Assembly: GCA_031415695.1 (NCBI GenBank)
Contig: JANOSH010000022.1
Span: 1 to 64,000 of the forward strand
Direction: 5' to 3'
Length of the DNA stretch: 64,000 nucleotides
Origin: JANOSH01 sp031415695
GTDB taxonomy: Bacteria > Actinomycetota > Acidimicrobiia > Acidimicrobiales > Ilumatobacteraceae
Made by a program: the position numbers and the translations under genes. The notes beneath the pieces were generated by a model. That model ran no database searches and was not told the DNA's origin. It worked only from the letters and a program-made list of their open reading frames with translations. Below are positions 50,721 to 60,381 of the stretch, in pieces. Numbering within the stretch: position 1 is the stretch's first letter; each line of letters begins with the position of its first letter.

Positions 50721-53700
50721 TCAGGAACCCGAACTGAACGTAATAGTTGGGCTTCCCGGGTCGGTATCTACCGGCGGGGTTGGCGTACAGCCAAACCAGT
50801 TGACAGCCGCACTCGCTCCGCCGGTGAACTTTATGGATCCAACTTGGAAGTTGAGCGCATCGCCGCTGATGTTGCGGATGTTCATAGCGGCAACAGAATC
50901 GAAGGGCGCCGACGTTGGTCCCCATTCCGAGATTGGTATCGACACGGTGAACCAGTTGGTTGTGTCGGTAGCAGGCGCAATGTAGGTGCTGACTGTCTTA
51001 TACGCACCGCCCTCAGGTTCCAGACCAACCTTTGAAAAGTTCATACCCGCGCCACCCTTGAGTTGCACCTCTATCGTCGTTCGACCGGTTGCCGGGTTCG
51101 ACGCCATGTAGAGCGGAGCGCCAAAGATACTGGCATCCCAACCGAACTTGGCCGGGGCCCATGCCCCAAGCGCGACCGTGAACTTGCATGATGGCCCGGT
51201 CGGCGGTGGTGCCGTCGTGGTCGTGGTCGTGGTCGTAGTCGTAGTCGTAGTCGTCGTCGTTGTCGTTGTGGTCGTGGATGAGCCGCCACCGCACGTCGGC
51301 GAAACGATGGCGTACATGGCGTTGGCCATCTTTTGGTTGCCCGATGCGCTCAGATGCACGTTGTCGGCCTGCCAGTCAGCGGCGACGAACCCTGCGTACA
51401 TATCGATGAACTGCACCCGACGTCCCAACGCGGCGCGGGCAACAATTTCTGGTTGTACAAGGGCGTCGATGCCGTCCATTGCGGCTGGGGTCGTCCCCGA
51501 TTTGGTGATGCCAGACACCACGATGGTGGTTTGTGGACGCAGTGTGTGAATCCGGTCGATGATTGCCAACACGTTCGCTGCGGCTCCCGGCACACCCCAC
51601 ACGATTCCAGCGTTACCACCGAGAATGTCGTAGGTGCCAAGGTGCAAGAGCACGACGTCGGGCGCATATTGGGGAATGTCGTTGTCGATCATCTGAGCGA
51701 TCATGTTGCTCTGGGTGATGGTGCCAGATGGTCCGGCGTAGCCGACCGGCCGGCCCGCCTGATAGCCGTTCTTGCCTTCGAAGTCGGCGTCTTCTACGCC
51801 TGCGTAGCCCTGCGAGCTATCGCCCCATGTCAGACCACCGTCGACTGGGTGCGAGCCGACGGTGAGACTGCGATGGAACCCAACGAAGTCGTGCGGTTTG
51901 TTGGCGTCCTGGAGGAGTTGCCCGAGACGAAGTCGATATGATTCGTCGACGGAGGCAAGGCCGAGGCCTTGGGTGACCGAGTCACCAATGGCCATAATCT
52001 TCATTGTCGGGCAGGTGGTCGATGAGCCGACTCCGGTGGTGGCCGAGTTCGACAGCAAGCAGACCCGCCCGCCGGTGCTGCTGAGGCGGGCTCCCGATCG
52101 GCCGGCGTCAACGTCGCGGACTATGCGCGTGGCATCGGTAGCTCGGTCGGCGCTTGTTACCGCTGGCGCAGTTGCGTCGACAACGATCACGTCGGTAATA
52201 CCGGTCGTTTGATCGGCATCGGAGTCGGCCGTATCGCCCGCTACAACGCTGTTCTGCGTCGTCCACGTGAACCCGGTCGATAAGCCCGAGAATCGAACTC
52301 GGTAGCTGCCGGTCGACAACGAGCCGAAGAGGTACCGGCCGGCGGTTGATGATGTCGTCGTGGCGAGTACGGTCGTGCCGGCGGCGTCGAGAAGGTCGAC
52401 GGTGATGGCGTACACACCAATCGTGTCGCTGATCTCATCTTCGAGACCGTTGTTGTTGAGGTCGTCCCACACGCGTCCCGAGATTGCGTAGCGATTCGGC
52501 GCGAGCGACACGACGCTCAAACCAAAGTCAATCGAGTAATCGTTATCGCCAGCCCGGGTGAGATTGAATGACTGGCTTCCACCGTCAGCAAAGGCGTTGC
52601 TATCGACCGCGCTATCGGTCCCAACCGAACGCGCAGTGAAGTACCGGCCCGTCGGTGCCGTCACCTTGACCCACATGTCCTCCTCACCGAACCGCAGGGC
52701 CGACACGCCGAACTTCGCGCTCGCCGAGTCGGTGCCGGACGCAGCCGAGAAGAGGTATTGACCAGAGGAGTCCGTATACACCTGCGCCTTCGCCACTGGG
52801 GGGCTTGTGCCCTGCATTAGCTGCACCAACACATTGGCAACACCGGGCTCTCCAGCGTCTTGGAGGCCGTCGCGGTCAAGGTCGTCCCACACCCGGTCAC
52901 CGACCGAGATGGGCGCAGCGTCGCATAGAACTTCGAGATCGCCGAGCCCGTTGGTCTTTCCGAATGTCGGATACTCACGAAGGTCACTTCCCGTGGTCTG
53001 GGCGTAAATCGGATACGACTCGGCCTTCAACGACCCAAACTGAGCTGAGTAACGATTCACACCGTTGCTGTAACCGGTGCTCACGTTGTTGGTGGTGATC
53101 ACCAGTCGCCCGCCGCCGTTGCCACTCCAACGATTCCCAGCTGCGGGCAATCCAAATGGGTTGGACTGTGCCCCTTGCAACATCACCATGCTGCCGTTCG
53201 CCAGGTTGGCCTGATCCTGATACAGGTTGTCGCCCGAGGGACCATGATTTCCCAAGGGTTGGTTGAGTCCACCGCAGCTGTAGCTGCCATCGGTCCCGGT
53301 CTCCATCGTCCAACCGCCGGTTACGTTCGCGCAGGCCCGAAACACGTTGCCGCGGTTCTTCCACAACGGATTCGTCATGTCCGATGAAATACCTAACGGA
53401 TCAGAGCCTCCCTCGCCGATCTGATCGAAGTAGCGGTTACGAAATCCCAACAGCATGTCGTTGTTGTCGAACGCAATCGACGAAAACGCGAGCGAGTTCC
53501 ACGCATAATGATTCTGTTCGCGTTGCGTCCGACTGCTTCGCCAGTAGTTGTAGACCAAAGCGGGGTTGAACGAACCGTCGTCAAAGGTCACGTACGCCGG
53601 TTGGAAGGTTGCGAAGTTGATCTGGGTCACGGGTGCTGGCGTGAATGCCAATGTCGTGGGATCAAACTGGTAGACGTAGGCGCCAAGGTTGGTGTTGGAA

Positions 53701-55964
53701 GCTGTGCTCTGACCGGTGCACATGACGCCTACGAAACCCTTGCCATCGTGGATGGTGACCGCCATTGGTCGCGAGTCGTCGGCCGGGCACGAGCGGGCCG
53801 ATCCTGAAGCTGCTAGCGGAATCGTTGCGCTCGTAACGTCGGCGGCTGTGGTCGGTGCGGTGGTTGCCGACATTTTGTAGAGCTTGCGATCGGCAAGGTT
53901 GACGACAAACAGGCTTTCGTTGTCCTCGGAAATTTCTAGATCCCCCAGGCTGACTTTGCCTACGGCATCGAAGGACGCAGCATCAAGATTCCAAGCAGTC
54001 TGGCCGGGCGTCCAGGGCCCGCTGAGTTGCGGCTGGTCGCCGGATGCTCCCTGCCATCCCGCGGGGTGCGGGTCAGCGCCGGCGGTTGGGGTCGCTGCTG
54101 GGAACAGCGTATTGAGATCGGCCCAGATCGAGACCGCCCCTGCGGCACCCGAGGACGCTTCGGAAATCTTGTAGATGGCGCCGGTGCCGCCAGGACCATA
54201 CCCCGCGTGTCGGCGCTGGTAAGCAGCAGCAAAAAGGTTCTGGCGACCGGCGTCATAGGCCAGGCCATATGTGGTTCCAATTTCGGTTTCAGCGGCAAGC
54301 GACACGTTGTCGGTTGGGTACACCGCCGACACTGTGTTGTACCCGAATGATTCGAGAACCGACTTCGACCCGAGCTGGTTGCCCCACTTCCAACATGGCG
54401 TCACCAGCTTGAGACTGCTTGAGTTCTTGCAGTACTCGGCCGGGTTCGAGACGCACAATTCGATTCCGGTGGATGTGGTTCCGAGGGAAACGAATCGCAC
54501 ATCGGAACGCACACCGCTCGACGGCGAGGCGCACACTTCTAGGTACGATCTTGAACCTGGAATCGACATCGACAGGCGCAGGTTCGGCGACGACGCGGTC
54601 AGGTTGATTGTGAACAGGCCGTTCGCCCCGGTGGTTGTCGACCAGGTCCCGCCATAGGCATCGGCCAGGTTGATGGTGATCCCGCCTTCGCCTGGCTCAT
54701 CGCCGGCGGCATAGCCCGCCGGATCAGTCAGCGGGTTTATGTTGCTGCGGTTATCACGAATACCGTTGTAGTCGTAGTCGCGGAACACTCGACCCGAGAC
54801 AATGCCCGTCGATCCTACGGCCGGAGGCAACGTAGGAGTTGGTGGCGGAGCGACAGTTGTGGTGGGGGTAGTTGCTGCCACCGTCGGACAGATACCTATG
54901 AGGCCGGTGAATTGCACATTGTGCAGCTCCCCTCCATTCCAGTCGGTCTCGTCGAGGACGATCTGCCCGTTGATATCGCCGGTGGTTCCTTTGATTAGCG
55001 TCGCACTTGGGGCCAGCAGCGAACCCTCGAGGGTGCCGGACGTTTGGGTAAAGGTTGGGCTGGCGGTTCCGAAGTTGTACAAGATGTTGTTCGACCCATC
55101 GACTGCACGCCCCGTCGTGGTAGTGAACGGCCAGTTAAAGCTCGACGCCGTGTCGGTAACGGTGATGATGAGTGGCGTCGAGAACGTCGGCGATGAACTG
55201 AGGTTGATTTCGGTGAGCCGTATGAGATCGACCTGCTTGATGTGCCAGAACGTTGGGCCTCCGGTGGCAAGGTCGACGCTCACCCGACCGTGAGCGGGGA
55301 TGGCAGCCGCCGAGGCAAGCACGGTGGCACCGTCGCGAAGCACGATGTTGTCGGCTGGAACGGCCAGATCCGTTGCCATCTGAGTAAGAGTGGCTCGCAT
55401 GGCGGCGTTGTTGAGGGCCGGCATGTTGCTAACCGACGCAATCGGTTGACTAGCGGTTTGCACCTCGATACGGCGAGGAGAGCTGATCTCGTTAATGCCA
55501 GTAACGAACGTTCGCCCACGCGTCAGAACGTAACCTCCGTTGAGGTTTCGAACCTTGGCATACCCGTGACTGAGTCGTAATTCGGCGCTGACGGCGGACC
55601 CCGCCCAATCGATTTCGCCATCGACGACTAGTCCCGCTGCGAGCGTATCGCTTCCCGTGACGACCGTGCCCTCGTTGCGTTGGGCGACCTCGAACACGCC
55701 GCCAAGGGTCAACTTGTCGCCTACGTACAGAGGACCGTGTGTGCCGCCTGAGCTAACCCGGGCATCGTCGAGGATCAGGCCGTTGAACCCGCTGGCGGCC
55801 GCCAGCGGGTTGCTTGCCGGGCACGAGGTGGGTCGTGTCGCATTGGTTCCACCCCAGATGGTGTCGGCCCACGCCGATTGGCTCACTGAAGCGAAGGCAG
55901 TGACCAACGCAACCATCGCAATCGTACGATTTCGGCGGAATGAGCGCGGGCGCGACGACTGCAT
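50721..55964 (-). CDS. Giant secreted multidomain protein: anchor-A, SdrD-B repeats, SGNH hydrolase
   Basis: 1747 residues. Signal peptide ends near SQSAWA (residue 33). Residues about 50-350 resemble a choice-of-anchor A/collagen-binding domain (FNGLILDDARVSSGG, GSLLAPSATLIKG). Three SdrD-B-like domains start near 388 (VSGRVFRDYDYNGIRD), 1010 (VGDRVWDDLDRDGLQD) and 1155 (ISGRVWDDLNNNGLED). A propeller-like stretch lies between the first two. An SGNH/GDSL domain starts near 1322, with serine 1329 (MAIGDSVTQGLG) and DNVHLSASG. In the third SGNH block the usual GTND is GTYD. A poly-threonine linker near 1563-1584 leads to a C-terminal CBM-like domain. No sortase motif is evident. Probably a cell-surface or matrix protein acting on a glycan or ester. 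Confidence 0.82.
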   Translation of the reverse strand: MQSSRPRSFRRNRTIAMVALVTAFASVSQSAWADTIWGGTNATRPTSCPASNPLAAASGFNGLILDDARVSSGGTHGPLYVGDKLTLGGVFEVAQRNEGTVVTGSDTLAAGLVVDGEIDWAGSAVSAELRLSHGYAKVRNLNGGYVLTRGRTFVTGINEISSPRRIEVQTASQPIASVSNMPALNNAAMRATLTQMATDLAVPADNIVLRDGATVLASAAAIPAHGRVSVDLATGGPTFWHIKQVDLIRLTEINLSSSPTFSTPLIITVTDTASSFNWPFTTTTGRAVDGSNNILYNFGTASPTFTQTSGTLEGSLLAPSATLIKGTTGDINGQIVLDETDWNGGELHNVQFTGLIGICPTVAATTPTTTVAPPPTPTLPPAVGSTGIVSGRVFRDYDYNGIRDNRSNINPLTDPAGYAAGDEPGEGGITINLADAYGGTWSTTTGANGLFTINLTASSPNLRLSMSIPGSRSYLEVCASPSSGVRSDVRFVSLGTTSTGIELCVSNPAEYCKNSSSLKLVTPCWKWGNQLGSKSVLESFGYNTVSAVYPTDNVSLAAETEIGTTYGLAYDAGRQNLFAAAYQRRHAGYGPGGTGAIYKISEASSGAAGAVSIWADLNTLFPAATPTAGADPHPAGWQGASGDQPQLSGPWTPGQTAWNLDAASFDAVGKVSLGDLEISEDNESLFVVNLADRKLYKMSATTAPTTAADVTSATIPLAASGSARSCPADDSRPMAVTIHDGKGFVGVMCTGQSTASNTNLGAYVYQFDPTTLAFTPAPVTQINFATFQPAYVTFDDGSFNPALVYNYWRSSRTQREQNHYAWNSLAFSSIAFDNNDMLLGFRNRYFDQIGEGGSDPLGISSDMTNPLWKNRGNVFRACANVTGGWTMETGTDGSYSCGGLNQPLGNHGPSGDNLYQDQANLANGSMVMLQGAQSNPFGLPAAGNRWSGNGGGRLVITTNNVSTGYSNGVNRYSAQFGSLKAESYPIYAQTTGSDLREYPTFGKTNGLGDLEVLCDAAPISVGDRVWDDLDRDGLQDAGEPGVANVLVQLMQGTSPPVAKAQVYTDSSGQYLFSAASGTDSASAKFGVSALRFGEEDMWVKVTAPTGRYFTARSVGTDSAVDSNAFADGGSQSFNLTRAGDNDYSIDFGLSVVSLAPNRYAISGRVWDDLNNNGLEDEISDTIGVYAITVDLLDAAGTTVLATTTSSTAGRYLFGSLSTGSYRVRFSGLSTGFTWTTQNSVVAGDTADSDADQTTGITDVIVVDATAPAVTSADRATDATRIVRDVDAGRSGARLSSTGGRVCLLSNSATTGVGSSTTCPTMKIMAIGDSVTQGLGLASVDESYRLRLGQLLQDANKPHDFVGFHRSLTVGSHPVDGGLTWGDSSQGYAGVEDADFEGKNGYQAGRPVGYAGPSGTITQSNMIAQMIDNDIPQYAPDVVLLHLGTYDILGGNAGIVWGVPGAAANVLAIIDRIHTLRPQTTIVVSGITKSGTTPAAMDGIDALVQPEIVARAALGRRVQFIDMYAGFVAADWQADNVHLSASGNQKMANAMYAIVSPTCGGGSSTTTTTTTTTTTTTTTTTTTTTAPPPTGPSCKFTVALGAWAPAKFGWDASIFGAPLYMASNPATGRTTIEVQLKGGAGMNFSKVGLEPEGGAYKTVSTYIAPATDTTNWFTVSIPISEWGPTSAPFDSVAAMNIRNISGDALNFQVGSIKFTGGASAAVNWFGCTPTPPVDTDPGSPTITFSSGS
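51212..51278 (-). repeat. ACN-codon microsatellite encoding poly-threonine
   Basis: About 22 consecutive threonine codons, mostly alternating ACG with ACC, ACT or ACA, giving an imperfect 6-bp period. Such linkers are O-glycosylation targets in secreted actinobacterial proteins and can vary in length by slippage. Confidence 0.85.
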
Positions 55965-56114
55965 AGTTGTGTCGTCGGCAGCTGCCCCGCTTGGCGAAAG
56001 TCGACCTAAACGTTCTTGAGTTGCTCTTACTGGTCTGTTTCGACCCTCTTGCGGATCGTCAACGCATGAGAAGGAACCCGCCCGTGGGTCTGGAGGGTAG
56101 GCTCCTCCCCCGAG

Positions 56115-57194
56115 ATGGAACGTTTCGGCCTGGTCGGCCTCCCAAATGCAGGTAAGTCGTCGCTCTACAACGCGTTGACGGGTGGTGGTGCCTTGGCTGC
56201 CCCTTACCCGTTCGCGACCAAGGACCCCAACATAGGGGTCGCTAAGGTGCCAGACGCGCGGGTCGATGCTCTGTCGATACTGTCAAAGTCCAAGAACATC
56301 GTGCACGCGGTGGTGCAGGTGGTCGATATTGGTGGTCTCGTCGAGGGAGCCAGCAAGGGTGAGGGCCTCGGCAACAAGTTTCTGGCCGGCATCCGCGAGG
56401 TCGATGCCATCGTCTTAGTGCTCCGGGCGTTCGAGGACGACGACGTCACTGGACCGTTCGATCCGCTTGAACATCTACGGATCGTCGAGATCGAACTGGC
56501 CCTCGCCGACCTTGAAACCGTCGAGAAGCAGCACACAAAGTTGCTGCGCGCATCCAAGCTCGACCGATCGTTGCTCGACGACGTCGAGGTGCTTGCTCGT
56601 GCCCAAGCCGCCCTTGGTGATGGCCGGCCGCTCTATCGTGCTCGTCTTTCAGCGGCCGATCGCGAGGCGCTCAAGCCCTATTACCTGCTCACCAACAAAC
56701 CCGTCCTTGCGGTTGTCAACGTTGGAGAAGACGAGCTCGATACCATCCCGGCCAAGGTTGCTCGCGTCAAAGCCGAACTCGACAATAACGACATCGAAGT
56801 GATCGGCCTGAGCGTGCAGATCGAGGCGGAGGCTGCTCAGCTCGACGAGGCCGATCGCCAAGACATGCTCGATGCCTTGGGATTAGGCGAAGGGGCGCTC
56901 CCTCAGGTCGTTCGGGCTGCTTATCACCTGCTGGGTTTGCGAACCTATCTCACCACGGGCGAGAAGGAGACCCGCGCCTGGACCTTCCATGCTGGCGCAA
57001 AGGCGCCCGAGTGCGCAGGGGTGATCCATTCCGATATACAGCGGGGCTTCATCAAGGCCGAAGTGATCTTCTGGGAGGAACTGATCCGCCTGGGAAGTTG
57101 GAGCGCAGCACGAGACGTCGGCAAACTGCGCATCGAGGGTAAAGAATACGAGATGGTCGACGGCGATGTCGTCGACTTCCGCTTCAACGTCTAA
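56115..57194 (+). CDS. ychF: Redox-regulated ATPase/GTPase YchF (Obg family)
   Basis: 359 residues. G1 is GLPNAGKSS, Switch I PYPFATKDPNIGV, G3 DIGGLVEGASKGEGLGNKFL (family consensus DIAGLV), and G4-like NVGEDEL replaces the usual NVNE. A coiled-coil insertion and a C-terminal TGS-like domain (TTGEKETRAW, SDIQRGFIKAEVI) follow. It binds ATP in known members and associates with ribosomes. It converges with the acylase gene (stops overlap by 4 bp). TAGGCT lies 11 bases before the ATG. Confidence 0.93.
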   Translation: MERFGLVGLPNAGKSSLYNALTGGGALAAPYPFATKDPNIGVAKVPDARVDALSILSKSKNIVHAVVQVVDIGGLVEGASKGEGLGNKFLAGIREVDAIVLVLRAFEDDDVTGPFDPLEHLRIVEIELALADLETVEKQHTKLLRASKLDRSLLDDVEVLARAQAALGDGRPLYRARLSAADREALKPYYLLTNKPVLAVVNVGEDELDTIPAKVARVKAELDNNDIEVIGLSVQIEAEAAQLDEADRQDMLDALGLGEGALPQVVRAAYHLLGLRTYLTTGEKETRAWTFHAGAKAPECAGVIHSDIQRGFIKAEVIFWEELIRLGSWSAARDVGKLRIEGKEYEMVDGDVVDFRFNV

Positions 57195-59368
57195 CCGTTC
57201 TCGGTGAGTTCTGTCGAGAATACGGGCTGCAGCGCCCCAATGGTCCAATCGGCTGTTTGGTCGGCAAAGTGCGGGCTGGATGGATCGCCCGATGCACCCA
57301 GGGGCACGATCCATTGGCTGTTCGTGCGATCGGCGAGGTCCCAGACATAGCGCGCCGTGGACCCGCTCAACGCGTTAGTTGTAACGCCGCCGATTTGGTT
57401 GGTAGCCATCACGCAGTCGGTTGCGCCCCCTACGGGGCCTGACGTCGGCCGCAGATCATGGTCGGCCAGTTCGTCGACGTGGCGCGCCGGGTGAAGGGGG
57501 GTCGCTTCGTGACTCAGACCCCAACGCCATCGAGTCGGGTCGGGCCCACAGCGTTCAGCAAGCACCTGCAGCGCCGTGTTGGTTGCCTCGACAACCAACG
57601 GGGCCCATTGCCGCCCTTTCAGCACCGTGGTGTCGTCGGCGGCAAGCCAGCCTGCAAGTGCCGTGGCCACTCGTTGCTCGGTGGGCGCTGCGGTGGCCGG
57701 GGGTTCCCACTGCGAAAACGGGTTGGTGCGCAATGAAGCTGGCAACGTCGCAGTGACGACTCGACACAGTTCATGGCGAATCTGGCCAACGAGTGCCGCC
57801 GGGGCCGAATCGACCGCCATGGTTCCATCCCAACCGTCAAGTAGCGCCGCGGCCGGCCCGCCGCTACGACGCACCCAGTCGGCCAGGTGCAGGCCTGATA
57901 GCGACACCGTGTCGGCGTGAATGACGGCCTGGTCGGCCGGGGTCAGCCCGACACGATCGCCAAGCCGGGTCCAGATGCGCTCGGCTCGATGTGGTGGTGC
58001 TGCGTCGTAATTCAACCGGTACGGGTAGTCGCGGTTGGTGACTCGTTGGTTGGCCGTCACGATTGCGCCAAGCGGCGGATTGCGTTCGAAGGGCAATTCG
58101 GAGAACGGGATGTAGCCATCCCAATCAAATGCTTCGTCCCACCCGGGCACTGGGAGTACGGCGTTGAGCTCGTGGCGAAGCGGTATGCGCCCGGCGGTTC
58201 GATACGCAATGTCTCCGGCGGTGTCGGCGAAAACAAAGTTGTTGGCTGGCTCAACCCAGTCCGCAAGTGCGACGTCGATGTCGGCGACACGTTTGGCCGT
58301 CAACAGAGCCATGATGGTTCGAAGACTTCCTCCCGCTTCGATCAGCCCTGTTGATTGCAACGCGACACCGACGCCTTGCTCAAGTCCACCGAGTACCACG
58401 GGGCCATGTCGGGTGGTCAAGCAGTCGATGTGTACGTCGGCGCCGCCACGCACGACAATGGTTTCGTTGCGGCTGTCCGTGACCGATTCGGGGAAGCGTT
58501 CGATGAACAGATCCTGGTAGTCGGCCATTGCATTGGTCACTGCCCACGCCACGTGGGGTGTTTGCGCGAAGTGCAAAATGCCGGGCACACCGGGAAACGA
58601 GAATCCCGCGGCGTCGATATCGGGGCCAACGAGTCGCACCTGGTAGTACACGTTGGGTACCTCGAACGGCCGGTGCGGGTCGCCCGCAATCAGTGGTTTG
58701 CCGCTCGCGGTTCGTCGGCCGTGTACCGCCCAGGCGTTCGAGCCGGACTGCTGCAGCCCGAGGGGGCGAAGGCTGTCGAGCATCGTGCCGGTATGAGCGT
58801 CGAACAATCCGGTGTCTTCCAGCGCTCCGATGGCGGCCCTCGCTCCGCTTGGAACGATTATCGGAGCATCGCCGGTGTCACCTTCGGCCCGAAACTTGGC
58901 GATCGAATCAACACCGAGTGCGGCAAGCACTCGGGCGTTCCACAGTTTGGTTTGCCACGTGGCAAAAGTAACGTGGCGCACGAGGAAGATAGCAATGGCG
59001 TGCCACCCGTGCCACGGCTCGACGGCGCATCCGAGCGCCTGAAACTCCACCGGTGGGGCTGGCATGGTTTGCTGAAACTCGTTGATACCGGCGGCGTGGG
59101 CATCGAGAATGGCTTGGGTCTCGTTGTCGAGAAGTTGGTACCCAGCTTTGGCGGCATCGCCAAGGCGAACCCGTCGATTGAACCCGTCGGTCACGACGTT
59201 GGCTGCGGAGCCGATCAGTTCCGCGGTTCGACCGAGAGCCGTGCGCCGATCCCATTCCAATTGCCACAACCGGTCCTGGGCGGTGGCCAAGCCTTGCCCG
59301 AAAAACAGATCGGCCGACGTCTTGGCTTCGACGGTTGGAACACCGAGGGGATCGCGACGGATCCTCAT
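57191..59368 (-). CDS. Penicillin acylase family protein
   Basis: 725 residues. The N-terminus begins MRIRRDPLGVPTVEA and FFGQGLATAQDRLWQLE, the alpha-chain start of this Ntn-hydrolase family. The autocleavage point is QQSG/SNAWAV with nucleophilic serine near residue 210; the oxyanion and binding residues follow in NAMADYQDLF. No signal peptide precedes the alpha chain, unlike secreted penicillin or AHL acylases, so it would stay in the cytoplasm. It probably hydrolyses an amide of an acyl amino acid or lactone, substrate unknown. Its promoter region carries twin palindromes shared with the divergent LLM gene. Confidence 0.85.
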   Translation of the reverse strand: MRIRRDPLGVPTVEAKTSADLFFGQGLATAQDRLWQLEWDRRTALGRTAELIGSAANVVTDGFNRRVRLGDAAKAGYQLLDNETQAILDAHAAGINEFQQTMPAPPVEFQALGCAVEPWHGWHAIAIFLVRHVTFATWQTKLWNARVLAALGVDSIAKFRAEGDTGDAPIIVPSGARAAIGALEDTGLFDAHTGTMLDSLRPLGLQQSGSNAWAVHGRRTASGKPLIAGDPHRPFEVPNVYYQVRLVGPDIDAAGFSFPGVPGILHFAQTPHVAWAVTNAMADYQDLFIERFPESVTDSRNETIVVRGGADVHIDCLTTRHGPVVLGGLEQGVGVALQSTGLIEAGGSLRTIMALLTAKRVADIDVALADWVEPANNFVFADTAGDIAYRTAGRIPLRHELNAVLPVPGWDEAFDWDGYIPFSELPFERNPPLGAIVTANQRVTNRDYPYRLNYDAAPPHRAERIWTRLGDRVGLTPADQAVIHADTVSLSGLHLADWVRRSGGPAAALLDGWDGTMAVDSAPAALVGQIRHELCRVVTATLPASLRTNPFSQWEPPATAAPTEQRVATALAGWLAADDTTVLKGRQWAPLVVEATNTALQVLAERCGPDPTRWRWGLSHEATPLHPARHVDELADHDLRPTSGPVGGATDCVMATNQIGGVTTNALSGSTARYVWDLADRTNSQWIVPLGASGDPSSPHFADQTADWTIGALQPVFSTELTENG

Positions 59369-59411
59369 CGGCCGATTTCTACTCTCACAAGAGTCCTCCT
59401 CATCCATATCT

Positions 59412-59463
59412 GCAACAGTTGCGGAAACAGTCTGCCCCGACCGGCCGTATCCGCAACAGTTGC
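59412..59463. promoter_or_regulatory. Twin palindromic operators in divergent promoter
   Basis: GCAACAGTTGC occurs at 59412-59422 and again at 59453-59463, each palindromic around A. The flanks are mirror images: CTGCAACAGTTGCGG and CCGCAACAGTTGCAG. Centres are 41 bp apart, close to four helical turns. The site lies between the acylase and LLM genes and suggests cooperative binding of a dimeric repressor of the TetR kind; no regulator gene is nearby. Confidence 0.65.
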
Positions 59464-59511
59464 AGATTTGGTGGAGATCTGCGCGAGAGTCTGCCTAGAC
59501 AAGGGGTGGTT

Positions 59512-60381
59512 ATGAAATTTGGATTGGGCTTTGCAAGCAGCGTGGGCATTGAAGGTGACGTTGCGCTCGACATCTGCCGACGGGCTGAAGCGGCGGGCTT
59601 CGAGTCGGTTTGGGGCGGAGAACACGTCATCTTGCCGACGACCATCGAATCTCGTTATCCGTATACGGCCGACGGCAAGATTCCGGCGATGCCCGACACG
59701 CCAATTCCCGATCCTCTCATCTGGCTGGCTTTCGTTGCGGCCGCAGCACCAACACTGCGGCTAGGAACCTGCATCCTCATCGTGCCCCAGCGCAATCCCT
59801 TGGTACTGGCCAAGGAACTCGCCACGCTCGACCGGCTGTCGGGTGGACGCGTTGAGCTTGGGCTCGGTGTTGGCTGGTTGAGGGAAGAATTCGACGCGCT
59901 TGGCGTGTCGTGGGCACGGCGAGGGGCTCGCAACGACGAGTATGTCGCCGCGATGCAAGCACTGTGGGCGGGGCCCCATGCTGAGTTTCATGGCGAGTTC
60001 GTCGACTTTGCACCGGTCACGTGTAGCCCGCGCCCGGTACAGACCCGCATCCCTATTCTCGTGGGCGGCGACACCGACGCAGCCATCAGCCGAGCCGTGC
60101 GAATTGCCGACGGCTACTTCCCGGGTGAGGGTTCGCCCGAACGCCTTGGGGCGCTCATTGCCCGCCTGCACGCTGCGTGCGAACGAGCGGGCCGAGACCC
60201 GGTATCAATCGAAATCACTGCCATGTTCGGAGCCCAGATGGCCGACCCTGTCGCAGGAGCGCAGGAACTCGCCGCGCTCGGCGTTACGCGTGCAATGGTG
60301 CCAGGATTCGCTTTCGCCGGACCAGATGGGCCCGACCGACTCAGTGCCTTCGGCGAACAGCTTGCGTCGGAGATGCCATGA
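59512..60381 (+). CDS. LLM-class F420-dependent oxidoreductase (Rv2161c-like)
   Basis: 289 residues of the luciferase-like TIM barrel. The family features are SVWGGEHVILP, LGTCILIVPQRNPLVLAKELATLD, LSGGRVELGLGVGWLREEF and ILVGGDTDAA. These match the F420-dependent subfamily typical of mycobacteria and other actinobacteria (TIGR03619-like). AGGGGTGG precedes the ATG. It heads an operon with two MaoC-like genes joined by ATGA overlaps, which suggests oxidation and hydration of a CoA thioester. Confidence 0.85.
   Translation: MKFGLGFASSVGIEGDVALDICRRAEAAGFESVWGGEHVILPTTIESRYPYTADGKIPAMPDTPIPDPLIWLAFVAAAAPTLRLGTCILIVPQRNPLVLAKELATLDRLSGGRVELGLGVGWLREEFDALGVSWARRGARNDEYVAAMQALWAGPHAEFHGEFVDFAPVTCSPRPVQTRIPILVGGDTDAAISRAVRIADGYFPGEGSPERLGALIARLHAACERAGRDPVSIEITAMFGAQMADPVAGAQELAALGVTRAMVPGFAFAGPDGPDRLSAFGEQLASEMP

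Noticed and set aside
51181..51300. Possible CRISPR or tandem array
   Set aside because: The periodicity is threonine codons inside one gene; there are no spacers.
58355..59515. 386-codon open frame antisense to the acylase gene
   Set aside because: Acylase motifs on the minus strand are convincing; the plus-strand product has no family features and crosses the twin-operator region.
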